NCBI GenBank assembly: GCA_017936345.1 | Contig: JAGBFT010000103.1 | Span: 1-32,052, forward strand | Length of the DNA stretch: 32,052 nucleotides | Reading direction: 5' to 3' | DNA from: Spirochaetaceae bacterium | GTDB lineage: Bacteria > Spirochaetota > Spirochaetia > Treponematales > Treponemataceae | Shown here: in pieces, positions 16,562-24,781 of the stretch | How the letters are laid out: each line of letters opens with the position of its first letter | How positions within the stretch are numbered: position 1 is the first letter of the stretch | Position numbers and translations under genes: made by a program | The notes under the pieces: model-generated | Databases searched by the model: none | What the model was told of the DNA's origin: nothing | Seen by the model: the letters and a program-made list of their open reading frames with translations, nothing else

Positions 16562-17588
16562 AAACCAAGAATTAAAAAGCAATTTAGGACAGGCAGGGCT
16601 TTATAAGAGCTGGCTTGTCCTTATTGCTGCCGTAATGTCAACCATTTGTATTACTTTTGTTGCCCTTTCCTTTGGTTCGTCAAAGGTGTCACTGGTGGAT
16701 TTTTTTAAAGCGTGGATAGAGGGTGATACATCGAATTCGGCCTACAGAATAATTTATTTTAGTCGTCTGCCACGAGTTTTGGGAGCCCTCCTGGCAGGAA
16801 GTGCCCTGGCGGTATCTGGAACCATTATGCAGGCTGTATTGCAAAATCCCTTGGCCAGCCCCAATATCATTGGTATTAACAATGGGGCAGGTTTTTTTGT
16901 TTTGGCAGTCTCCGTGTTTTTTCCAGGCCGACCAGAAATCCTTCCCATGGCAGCCTTTTTGGGAGCCCTTGTTACAGCCCTTTTAATTTTTGCCCTGGCC
17001 ATGGGACGTGACTCTACAAAGCTATCCCTCGTCCTTACGGGAATTGCCATGAGCAGTATTTTCGGGGCTGGCATGAATGTGATAATGATACACTTTCCTG
17101 ATGCCTATATTGGAGCCAGTACCTTTTTGGTTGGAGGCCTGGGAGGAGTGACTATGGACAGCCTCCAGTTCGCAGTAAGCTACATTGTAGTGGGACTTCT
17201 GTCGGCTGTTTTGTTACGACGGGACATGAACATCATTGCTCTTGGCTCAAATGGAGCAAGGGCTTTGGGAATGGCTGTGGCCAGAACCCGTTTTTTGCTC
17301 ATTGCCACTGCAGCGGTGCTTACAGGAGCTGCTGTAAGTTTTGCCGGTCTCATTGGCTTTGTAGGCCTTATTGTTCCCCACGCCATAAGATTTTTTATTG
17401 GAAGCGACCACCGCCTTCTGGTTCCAGCCAGTATCTTTGCTGGATCAGGTTTTGTAACCCTTTGCGACTTAGTCTCCCGCATTGTATTTGCTCCCTACGA
17501 GGTGGCAGTGGGAATCCTCTTATCCCTTACTGGCGGCCCATTTTTTATTTACCTTGTAATTAGAAGCAAGAGGTCCGGCAATGATTGA
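16554..17588 (+). CDS. FecCD/BtuC-type ABC transporter permease
   Basis: A 344-aa permease with about ten hydrophobic segments, typical length. Family motifs are RLPRVLGALLAGSALAVSG (~63-81), LQNPLASPNIIGINNGAG (~86-103), and GLIGFVGLIVPHAIR (~260-274), which contains the coupling region for the ATPase. As FecCD-type permeases act as homodimers or FecC/FecD pairs and only one gene is here, a homodimer is expected. It overlaps its neighbours by eight bases on each side (ATGACTGA and ATGATTGA). Confidence 0.95.
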   Translation: MTENQELKSNLGQAGLYKSWLVLIAAVMSTICITFVALSFGSSKVSLVDFFKAWIEGDTSNSAYRIIYFSRLPRVLGALLAGSALAVSGTIMQAVLQNPLASPNIIGINNGAGFFVLAVSVFFPGRPEILPMAAFLGALVTALLIFALAMGRDSTKLSLVLTGIAMSSIFGAGMNVIMIHFPDAYIGASTFLVGGLGGVTMDSLQFAVSYIVVGLLSAVLLRRDMNIIALGSNGARALGMAVARTRFLLIATAAVLTGAAVSFAGLIGFVGLIVPHAIRFFIGSDHRLLVPASIFAGSGFVTLCDLVSRIVFAPYEVAVGILLSLTGGPFFIYLVIRSKRSGND

Positions 17589-18345
17589 GCTGCAGCAAGT
17601 TTCCTTTGCCTACCCTGCCCGTAGTCAACTGTTTCAAGATTTTAGCCTAAGTTTTCCAGAGGGAAGGATTACAAGTATTTTGGGGACAAATGGTAGTGGA
17701 AAAAGCACTCTCCTAAAACTCGCGGCCAGGCTCCTCAATCCCCAACAAGGGCAAGTTTTGCTGGATGGAAAAGACCTTCATTCAATGAAATCCAAGGAGG
17801 TAGCAAAGCGGATTTCACTCCTCCATCAAAACAATTTTCCACCGGAGATAACTGTCTCTACCCTTGTATCATATGGTAGATACCCCTACCAAAAATATGG
17901 TCAAGGTCTCTCTCAGAAAGATTTGGAAATTGTAGAAAATGCCCTGACCCAGGTTCAACTCCAAGACTTGCGGAATAATCTTTTACCCCGTTTGTCTGGA
18001 GGCCAAAGACAGCGGGCCTTTATTGCCATGGCCTTGGCACAGGATACAGATATAGTTTTTTTAGATGAACCCACTACCTATCTGGACATCAAAATCAAGT
18101 TGGAGTTGATGGATTTAGTACATTTTTTAAACCAACAGGGAAAGACCATCATTATGGTTCTTCACGATTTAAATCTTGCTCTGGAAAACTCCCATAACAT
18201 TGTGTTGCTGGAACATGGAAAGCTCTTTTCCCAAGGAACACCTGAACAAATTATAAAGACAGGTCTTTTAGACAAGGTGTTTTCAATACAGACCCATGTC
18301 TTTCACAAAGATGGAAAAACCTTCCACCACTTTACAAGACAATAA
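17581..18345 (+). CDS. FecE/BtuD-type ABC transporter ATPase
   Basis: A 254-aa cytosolic ATPase powering the importer. Walker A is GTNGSGKST (35-43), the Q-loop lies at LLHQNNFPPE (~80-90), the signature is LSGGQ (138-142), Walker B is IVFLDEP (158-164) and the switch His is at 195 (VLHDLN). All catalytic residues are intact. It is the last gene of the operon. Its stop codon lies inside the T-tract of the terminator of the convergent minus-strand operon. Confidence 0.96.
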   Translation: MIELQQVSFAYPARSQLFQDFSLSFPEGRITSILGTNGSGKSTLLKLAARLLNPQQGQVLLDGKDLHSMKSKEVAKRISLLHQNNFPPEITVSTLVSYGRYPYQKYGQGLSQKDLEIVENALTQVQLQDLRNNLLPRLSGGQRQRAFIAMALAQDTDIVFLDEPTTYLDIKIKLELMDLVHFLNQQGKTIIMVLHDLNLALENSHNIVLLEHGKLFSQGTPEQIIKTGLLDKVFSIQTHVFHKDGKTFHHFTRQ

Positions 18346-18373
18346 AAAAGGACTGGAAAAAGGATTCCAGCCC
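18344..18373 (-). terminator. Intrinsic terminator of the galactokinase/surE/TPR/NHL operon
   Basis: Minus strand GGGCTGGAA/TTCCAGTCC (nine pairs, one G-U) around a six-base loop, followed by six T (18349-18344). It begins 20 bases after the stop of the gene at 18394-20442. Confidence 0.8.
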
Positions 18374-18393
18374 CTTGTAAAATTAATCCTTGT

Positions 18394-20442
18394 CTATTCC
18401 AAGGGTGCATAATATCCAATTTCATCTCGTCCGGAACGATTCAAAAGGTAGGCTTCAACCTCCAGGGGAAGATAGTCCTTTCCAAAATTAGTGTTCAGGT
18501 TGGATGTGTAGGATAGCTGGTAAGAACCATTGGGAGTGGCAATTACATCTTTTACAATACCACTTAGTCCTTCAGGACGATACACATATTGACTTTCTCC
18601 ATCTGTTGCCTCTGTGATATAGACAATTTCTTCTGGCAAAACATTTTGGGTAAGGTTAACAGTATAAAATGCGATGGCATTGTTATTAAAATACGACACC
18701 ATCTCGGATAGTCCATAGGTTTGAAAGCCTGAATGGGTAAGACTCGATGCACCTGTAAGATAAATGATGGCCCGTTTCTTTTCTCCATTAACGAGGGTAT
18801 TACCTGCCAATCTAAAGGCCAAATCTGTTGTACAATCATCTGTGACAGGAGTTTTTAAAGCAGCTACTGTAAAATCACCCAAATTATCAGGTGCACCAGC
18901 ATATTCTATTGTTGGAACACTTCCAGATGAAATAACCGTTAGAGTGCCAGTACCTTCCATGCTATCAGCAATTTCTTTGAGGGCGGACTCCAATGCCTCG
19001 TTATGTTGGCTTGTCTGCATGGAACGGTCTAGCACTACAACAATATCGCATACTTGGTTGGAATAGGCGGAGCCCTCCAGCTTTTGAGACATAACAGGAA
19101 TACCGTTCTCTGTCAAATAAAAGTTTTCGGCCTTTAAGCCTACCACAGGTTGTCTTTGGCGATTTTCAACCTTAAGCTCCAGAGTAACATTAGGAAATTC
19201 ATCTGAATTTACTCGTTCAATTTGAACAAAAAGACCACCAACCAGCTCTGTCATCTTTGACATTACGTATATTTCGTTGGAAACAAAATCAGAGGCCAAA
19301 ATATTACCATTTACATCTGGTGTGGCACAGAGAATTCTTGAGGGAGCGCTTCCAGTTCTTCCGTTTTCAAAGACAGCCCCTGTGTCTATATCTACAGAAC
19401 ATATTCTATTGCCATCACTTGTCAGAATATAATCACCACTCAACCGCAAGGCCTCTGGACGACCAAAGGTTTTTTCTGGCACTAGCATTCCTGTGTAGTT
19501 TCCGGAGCGGTCAAAAGAATAAATGGTTCCCCTTACAGCATCCGCTACATATACAATGTCAGAAAAAATACAAATACCAGTGGGTGCAGAAAAACCAGGA
19601 AAAGCCCCGTTCTTCTTACCAAAATTGAATAGAGGATTTCCATCCTTGTCAAATACAGAAACACGGGCGTTTCCAAAGTCTGTTACGTAAAGGTTTTCGG
19701 ACGAGTCCAATGCCATGTATTGGGGCCCCACAAACTGCCCTAGCCCCACTCCCTTGGAACCAATGGACCTCTTGTACACACCATTACTATCCAGTACAGC
19801 AATCCTGTCACCTGCATACTCAGTAACAAGCAAGGTTCCGTCCTTCATTCTGAGAATATCCATGGGACGGTCAAATCCTTGGAGGGGCCCCCTCACTCGA
19901 TTGATAATAAACCCGTTAACATCAATCAACAGCAATTCATTTGAACCATAGGCTAAAACCCAAGTCGTTCCGTTGTCATTGGCAAGAATTGCGGAAGGCT
20001 GACTAAAAATCAAATTCTCATTTACGATTCCGGGAAAGGTTCCAGCCTCTGCGAACTGGGTTGTCGCAGGAGAAGGATTCTCGGAGACACGGCGCTCCCT
20101 AACAACTTCAATTCTGTTGGCATGCAACATTCCACCGTAGCCTGCATTGGAGGCAATTTGCCAGTGCTGTAGGGCAGCATCCTCCATTCCAGCCCGATAA
20201 TATGCCCTTCCCAACCAGTCAAGGATTAAGTTTTCTGTAGGTAGATATGACAGGGCTTTTTCAAACAAAAGAATTGCATCGTTGTAAGCTCCTCTGTTAT
20301 AGGAGTGAACACCACGACGAAATTCCTCTTCGGCAAAAAGAGAATCAGCAGTTTCTACTGTCACTGAATCAAAATCAGAGGAAAAAAGAGTACAAACACA
20401 GATAGACAGAAAAACTATCAAAATAAGTCGCAGTTTTTTCAT
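18394..20442 (-). CDS. Exported TPR-NHL beta-propeller-VWA protein (TP0421-like)
   Basis: A 682-aa protein with a signal peptide (residues 1-22). A pair of TPR units lies at ~37-105 (GVHSYNRGAYNDAILLFEKAL, WLGRAYYRAGMEDAALQHW). A six-bladed NHL-type propeller spans ~140-400 (RPMDILRMKDGTLLVTEYAGDRI, NLYVTDFGNARVSVFD). A von Willebrand A domain follows at ~465-640, then a short tail. The VWA metal site is degraded: DRSMQ replaces DxSxS at 472-476, and LTGAS replaces the usual TDG. Architecture and wording recall T. pallidum TP0421; this is from memory. A periplasmic or outer-membrane scaffold role is inferred. It overlaps the preceding TPR gene by four bases (ATGA), with GGGAGG upstream. Confidence 0.88.
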   Translation of the reverse strand: MKKLRLILIVFLSICVCTLFSSDFDSVTVETADSLFAEEEFRRGVHSYNRGAYNDAILLFEKALSYLPTENLILDWLGRAYYRAGMEDAALQHWQIASNAGYGGMLHANRIEVVRERRVSENPSPATTQFAEAGTFPGIVNENLIFSQPSAILANDNGTTWVLAYGSNELLLIDVNGFIINRVRGPLQGFDRPMDILRMKDGTLLVTEYAGDRIAVLDSNGVYKRSIGSKGVGLGQFVGPQYMALDSSENLYVTDFGNARVSVFDKDGNPLFNFGKKNGAFPGFSAPTGICIFSDIVYVADAVRGTIYSFDRSGNYTGMLVPEKTFGRPEALRLSGDYILTSDGNRICSVDIDTGAVFENGRTGSAPSRILCATPDVNGNILASDFVSNEIYVMSKMTELVGGLFVQIERVNSDEFPNVTLELKVENRQRQPVVGLKAENFYLTENGIPVMSQKLEGSAYSNQVCDIVVVLDRSMQTSQHNEALESALKEIADSMEGTGTLTVISSGSVPTIEYAGAPDNLGDFTVAALKTPVTDDCTTDLAFRLAGNTLVNGEKKRAIIYLTGASSLTHSGFQTYGLSEMVSYFNNNAIAFYTVNLTQNVLPEEIVYITEATDGESQYVYRPEGLSGIVKDVIATPNGSYQLSYTSNLNTNFGKDYLPLEVEAYLLNRSGRDEIGYYAPLE

Positions 20443-21149
20443 TTTTTTCCTCCCGATGCCGATTCATCTCGGCTTGCTTGAATCATTTTTAAGTGTTCTA
20501 TAATTTCTTCGTTGGAACTATCCTTTTCCAAGGCCTTGCGAAGGAAATTCTCCGACTCTTCCAATAGCCCCAGTTTAAAATATACCCAGCCCAAGGTATC
20601 AAGACAGGCTGGAGAATTAGGTGAAATGTCCAAGGCTCTTTTCGAAAGCATCAAGGCTCGTGTCAAATCTTTGTTCAAGCAGGCAAGAACATAGCCCAAG
20701 CCATTTAATGCGGTTATATTTTCTGGTTCCATATCCAGAACTTTTTCGTACAGCTCAATGCACTTGTTATAATCTTGTTGAACCCAGGCAATGTAAGCCA
20801 TAGCTGCATAGACAGAGCCAGGATTATATCCTGTTTCCTTCAAACTCCGCAACTCAAATTCAGCCAAGCGGGAGCGTCCTGTAGAAGCATAGATTACTGC
20901 CAATAAAAGTCTGCATTGAAGAACCCTGTCTTGCTGTTGCTCATCTTCTGGAATTGTAGTAACAATTTGTTCAAGATAGAGAAGCGCATCTTCATAGTGT
21001 TTGAGCTTCATGTAGCATAGGCCAATGAAATAGGTTAAATCCAAATCGTTAATATATTCAGAAGACAAGGACTGGAAAAAATTCAAGGCCTCCGTGTATT
21101 TGCCCGTTTTATATAAAAGAATACCTTGTGAAATTATTTGTCGGTCCAT
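20439..21149 (-). CDS. TPR-repeat protein, cytosolic
   Basis: A 236-aa protein made almost entirely of tetratricopeptide repeats, about six units (for example GILLYKTGKYTEALNFF, GLCYMKLKHYEDALLYLEQ, AYIAWVQQDYNKCIELYEKVL, WVYFKLGLLEESENFL). No signal peptide or membrane helix is seen. It ends in a Lys-rich tail whose stop codon overlaps the start of the NHL/VWA protein. TPR proteins are adaptors, so the neighbouring exported TPR-NHL-VWA protein is a candidate partner, although they may sit in different compartments. It lies 19 bases after surE. Function not recognised beyond the fold. Confidence 0.88.
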   Translation of the reverse strand: MDRQIISQGILLYKTGKYTEALNFFQSLSSEYINDLDLTYFIGLCYMKLKHYEDALLYLEQIVTTIPEDEQQQDRVLQCRLLLAVIYASTGRSRLAEFELRSLKETGYNPGSVYAAMAYIAWVQQDYNKCIELYEKVLDMEPENITALNGLGYVLACLNKDLTRALMLSKRALDISPNSPACLDTLGWVYFKLGLLEESENFLRKALEKDSSNEEIIEHLKMIQASRDESASGGKK

Positions 21150-21168
21150 TCCCCTTCCTCAAAAGTCA

Positions 21169-21912
21169 TTACAGGCTTAATTTTAAACCCTTCTCCTTCA
21201 TATCATCGGCATCTTGTGGCTGAGCATGAATACGACCGATAGAAATTAATCCCTCATTCACGGTAATAAAATCACTATTGGAGTCGCCCTCTGTGGACAC
21301 AGTGCCGCCCTTGAAAAATGTATAATAAGAACCATCAGGAGCGGTAAAGGTTTCTATAGCATTGTTGTAGAATCGTTTGGATAGCCTTGTTATTCTCCAT
21401 CCAGAATAAGAGTCCGCTGAGGGGGCATTTATGTTGACAAAGGTATTGATGTCACACAGTCTTACAAGGGCTTCAAGGTTTTTCCGCACAAAGTCTGCAA
21501 GGGGTTTAAAATTCCATTTACCCCGACTTTTGAAATTTTCGACACTCAAGGCAATGCCCGGAATCCCAGAAATAATTGCCTGCCGGGCGGCACCACAGGT
21601 TCCAGAATAAACTACATCTGTACCGAGATTTGCCCCCTTGTTTATACCAGATAAAATGGCATCCGGAGGTGCTGGTAGAATGGTCCTGAGACCACTTATA
21701 ACACAATCAACGGGTACACCGGAACAGCTATACCAACGATCCTTTTTTTTAACTATCTTTATCGGATCAGCCATTGAGATGGCATTGGAGATGGCTGAAC
21801 GATTTTTGTCGGGAGCCACAACCCACACCTCATGGTCTGCCGAAAGACTACGAGCCAGCTCAACTAGGCCAGGGGCTTCAATACCATCATCATTGGTGAT
21901 TAAAAGTCGCAT
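21169..21912 (-). CDS. surE: 5'/3'-nucleotidase SurE
   Basis: A 247-aa metal-dependent nucleotidase that removes phosphate from nucleoside monophosphates. The metal site is built from Asp8-Asp9 in LLITNDDG, Ser39 in DKNRSAIS and Asn90 in SGINKGANLG; the conserved YSGTCGAARQA (101-111) follows. All expected ligands are present. ATG 21912 has GGAGGAG seven bases upstream, inside the end of the kinase gene, which it overlaps by 13 bases. Translation is probably coupled. Confidence 0.96.
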   Translation of the reverse strand: MRLLITNDDGIEAPGLVELARSLSADHEVWVVAPDKNRSAISNAISMADPIKIVKKKDRWYSCSGVPVDCVISGLRTILPAPPDAILSGINKGANLGTDVVYSGTCGAARQAIISGIPGIALSVENFKSRGKWNFKPLADFVRKNLEALVRLCDINTFVNINAPSADSYSGWRITRLSKRFYNNAIETFTAPDGSYYTFFKGGTVSTEGDSNSDFITVNEGLISIGRIHAQPQDADDMKEKGLKLSL

Positions 21913-23075
21913 AAATGAACTCCTCCAGCGGGTTCAACATCGTAACATGATGGGTGGAATCCAAAGATTCTCTCATATTCCACCAGCTTTTTCTTATACA
22001 GCTCCACGTAATTTTTTTGGAGAATGGTGTAGGTACAGCGACCAAATCCCTTTCCAGTAATTCTGGAACAACCATTGGGATTCCTCACTGTTGTCATGTC
22101 AAAATTTTGAACACGTTTTACAAGCCAATCAATTTCTGGACATGAAATGAGATACAAATCCCGCATAATGTCTTGTGAGCGACTTACGGTGGTACAGAAC
22201 AGGGCTAAATCCCGTTTTTTTAGAGCGTCTACGGCACTAAGTACATATTTATGCTCAAGCATAATGCATTTTAACCGTCTTCCCATATCCTCATCAACTA
22301 CAGAAAGAACCTCGTTAATTTCTGTGGTTGAATCCTCATATTGCCATCCACCGTACACATAATTCTTCCGCTCCTTCAACTCACCCAACAACAAGACATT
22401 CTCCGGTTCCATGAGAGACGCTTCGTTCCAAACAGAAACCCGTGGAACCTGAGCGTCTGTAAGCAAAATGGAAATATCCTCAAAGTCAAAGGGAAGTATG
22501 TCAAAGGAATTGGTTGCATGGTCTGTAAGAATGCATGAGCCAGGCTGCGCATATATTGCAGCAAAAATGTCTGCAATATAATTTCCCGTCCCCAAAAAAA
22601 GCTTGTTCCCCCGTTCAATAGCCTGAAGCAGTTGAACTTCGGAACATTGAGAGGTGAGCAAAGAATTGATGCCAAAGGCGGTTCCCACCTTTATGGCTGT
22701 GGTTATTCCAAAACCAGCAGAAGGAAGGATTTCCGACCAGATGGTGATGTTCATTCCTGTTACAGGAAAACCTCCTGAGGTAAAACCATAAATCATGGCT
22801 TTGATGCCATTGGCCCAACGGTCCTCCTTTCTATATTTTAAATTTGTTAGATTACAACGCTTCCGCTCATCCATCTGAACAAAGTTAAAACGAACCGTTA
22901 CATCATCCCTCACTGAAATGGCTACATAAATTGGAAAATTGACAGCCATCGACAGTGTTTTGTCTTTACAGAACCAGGAATGTTCCCCAATGAGATGAAA
23001 ACGACCGGGAGCAGAAACTAAGACATCAGGTTTTTTCCCATATTCTCGTAGGTGTGCTTTTAAAACTTCTTTCAT
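21900..23075 (-). CDS. Galactokinase-like GHMP kinase with altered sugar-binding signature
   Basis: A 391-aa GHMP sugar kinase, full GalK length. The N-terminal GalK signature is APGRFHLIGEHSW (22-34), the GHMP ATP loop is PSAGFGITTA (118-127), Asp169 is placed as catalytic base in GTGNYIADI, and motif 3 is RITGKGFGRCTYTI (338-351). In canonical galactokinases the first motif reads GEHTDYxxG, whose Asp binds the sugar, and the ATP loop reads PxxxGLSSSA. Both are changed here, so the substrate may not be galactose. It is the first gene of the operon with surE and two TPR proteins; no other Leloir gene (galT, galE) is near. Confidence 0.85.
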   Translation of the reverse strand: MKEVLKAHLREYGKKPDVLVSAPGRFHLIGEHSWFCKDKTLSMAVNFPIYVAISVRDDVTVRFNFVQMDERKRCNLTNLKYRKEDRWANGIKAMIYGFTSGGFPVTGMNITIWSEILPSAGFGITTAIKVGTAFGINSLLTSQCSEVQLLQAIERGNKLFLGTGNYIADIFAAIYAQPGSCILTDHATNSFDILPFDFEDISILLTDAQVPRVSVWNEASLMEPENVLLLGELKERKNYVYGGWQYEDSTTEINEVLSVVDEDMGRRLKCIMLEHKYVLSAVDALKKRDLALFCTTVSRSQDIMRDLYLISCPEIDWLVKRVQNFDMTTVRNPNGCSRITGKGFGRCTYTILQKNYVELYKKKLVEYERIFGFHPSCYDVEPAGGVHLCDF

Positions 23076-23092
23076 TTAGTAATTCATCCGAA

Positions 23093-23121
23093 TATTTAGT
23101 GTTTCACTAGATAATGTGAAA
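23093..23121 (-). promoter_or_regulatory. Tentative promoter of the galactokinase-like operon
   Basis: Minus strand TTTCAC (23121-23116), 17 bases, TAAATA (23098-23093), short leader of about 10 bases. Confidence 0.35.
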
Positions 23122-23136
23122 TCTTGCACTAAGTGC
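23102..23136. promoter_or_regulatory. Two operator-like palindromes between galK-like and lnt
   Basis: TTTCAC-8-GTGAAA (23102-23121) and the perfect 11-base palindrome GCACTAAGTGC (23126-23136). The second covers the -35 box of the lnt promoter, the first covers the -35 of the divergent promoter. No known regulator consensus matched. Confidence 0.4.
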
Positions 23137-23152
23137 CTAATATCGGTAAGAT
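23124..23152 (+). promoter_or_regulatory. Promoter of the lnt/biotin transporter operon
   Basis: TTGCAC (23124-23129), 17 bases, TAAGAT (23147-23152), then nine bases to ATG 23162. No Shine-Dalgarno sequence; nearly or fully leaderless. Confidence 0.5.
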
Positions 23153-23161
23153 AATAATACA

Positions 23162-24781
23162 ATGAGAAGAATTTTACAAGTTTTTTATGTATCTTTTTCG
23201 GCAATAATTTTTGCCGCTGCCATTCAAAATGATTTTTTGCCATTTGGTTCCCCCTTTCTTGGTCTCTTTGCCATTACACCTCTCTATCTTGCTTTAAGAA
23301 ACAGTTGCTCATATTTGGAGTCGAGTTTATTGACAGGTTTACAGTTTTTTATCCTGCATCTGCTGTCAAGTTTTTGGTTGGGTTTTTTTAGGGATTTTGC
23401 CATATTCACCCTGGGGGCCTCTGCACTGGGGACTGGAGTAATCGGACTTGTCTTTGGCTGTTATCTTCATTACTTTGTTGGAGGAAGCAAAAGAAATTAT
23501 TTATATGACAACGCAACAAGGATATATCCCCCCTTATTCTTTGCTTTGATTTGGACTCTCTATGAGTGGGCAAAATCTACAGGTTTTTTAGCCTATCCTT
23601 GGGGCACTCTTATAATGACCTCCTATAAGTGGTCACTTTTAACACAAATTGTTGATATCACAGGAACCTGGGGACTTAGTTTTTTGTTTTCATTTTTTGG
23701 TGCCTTGGCGGGAGAAGGCATTTACCTTCTTTCCTCCGGGTCAACTCCCAATGCAAAGTTCCTGCTCTTCAACTACCGTCAGTTGACAGCCGCCTGTATT
23801 ACACTTTTTGCCATTTCAACTCTCTATGGTGTTTGGCAGTTAAACAAGGAATATATACCGGTTAAACACATGGAAACTGTTATGGTACAACAAAATATTG
23901 ACTCTTGGGTGGTGGGGGGCGATGATCAGCCCATCAGGATTTCACAAGAATTGACAGACAGAGCTGTAGAGGACTGTATTGCGGCTACAGGTGAAAAACC
24001 GGATTTGGTAGTTTGGAGTGAATCTGTACTTTCCTACACTTTCCCGGAATCCGAGTACTACTACCATGATAGTCCCCATCCCCGTCCCCTTGTTCCCTAC
24101 ATCAACGACATGGATGTTCCCTTTGTAATAGGAGGGGCAGCCACGGTTGATAGGGAAAAAAAAATGTATTCCAACGCTGCCCTGTTTTTTGATAAGGATG
24201 GCGAATATCAAGGTTATTATGGAAAAATGCAGCTAGTACCCTTTGCAGAGGTGATACCAGGGGCACAATATGAGTGGGTACGAAAGGTATTGGATGCTAT
24301 TGTGGGCTTTTCCAGCGGCTGGACACCCGGTACAGAACTAACTCTATTTGAGGTACCTCTACAAGCCGGTGATGAGGTTACTATCAGTGTTCCAATCTGC
24401 TTTGAGGATGCCTTTCCTATGGTGTGCCGTGCCTTATTCCAAGCTGGCAGCGAGGTGTTTGTAAACATCACAAACGACTCTTGGTCAATGACTAATTCCG
24501 CTGAATACCAGCACTTTGCTATTGCTGTATTCCGAGCCATTGAATTCCGAACTACTCTTGTACGTTCAACAAATTCCGGATACTCCGTGGTGGTAAATCC
24601 AAAGGGTCAGGTTATTGCAGATATGCCCCTTTTTGAGGAGGCTTCAATCCACGCCTCTGTTCCCATCTATCAGCGGCAGCAAACATTGTATTGCAGGTTA
24701 GGAAACTGGCTGCCAGCCACCTGCTTTGTCAGTTTGCTTTTATGTTTAGTTTTAACAGAGAAAAAACGGAGAGCAGTATGA
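23162..24781 (+). CDS. lnt: Apolipoprotein N-acyltransferase
   Basis: A 539-aa inner-membrane enzyme that adds the third acyl chain to the N-terminal Cys of lipoproteins. About seven membrane segments occupy residues 1-230, with the family FLAYPWG motif (~142-148). The nitrilase-type periplasmic domain (~235-510) carries the catalytic triad: Glu287 in WSES, Lys355 in YYGKMQLVPFAE and Cys413 in PICFEDAF. The protein ends in a last membrane helix. Its presence implies triacylated lipoproteins. The stop overlaps the bioY start by four bases (ATGA), so the biotin importer is translated from the same mRNA. Confidence 0.95.
   Translation: MRRILQVFYVSFSAIIFAAAIQNDFLPFGSPFLGLFAITPLYLALRNSCSYLESSLLTGLQFFILHLLSSFWLGFFRDFAIFTLGASALGTGVIGLVFGCYLHYFVGGSKRNYLYDNATRIYPPLFFALIWTLYEWAKSTGFLAYPWGTLIMTSYKWSLLTQIVDITGTWGLSFLFSFFGALAGEGIYLLSSGSTPNAKFLLFNYRQLTAACITLFAISTLYGVWQLNKEYIPVKHMETVMVQQNIDSWVVGGDDQPIRISQELTDRAVEDCIAATGEKPDLVVWSESVLSYTFPESEYYYHDSPHPRPLVPYINDMDVPFVIGGAATVDREKKMYSNAALFFDKDGEYQGYYGKMQLVPFAEVIPGAQYEWVRKVLDAIVGFSSGWTPGTELTLFEVPLQAGDEVTISVPICFEDAFPMVCRALFQAGSEVFVNITNDSWSMTNSAEYQHFAIAVFRAIEFRTTLVRSTNSGYSVVVNPKGQVIADMPLFEEASIHASVPIYQRQQTLYCRLGNWLPATCFVSLLLCLVLTEKKRRAV

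Noticed and set aside
23102..23136. BirA or BioR operator in front of the lnt/biotin transporter operon
   Set aside because: Neither TTGTAAAC-15-GTTTACAA nor a full TTATCTATAA site is present; only TTATCTA is shared with the latter. No birA is in the window.
24691..24777. Longer N-terminus for BioY starting inside lnt
   Set aside because: It would overlap lnt by 91 bases and encode residues unlike BioY; ATG 24778 has the usual ATGA overlap.
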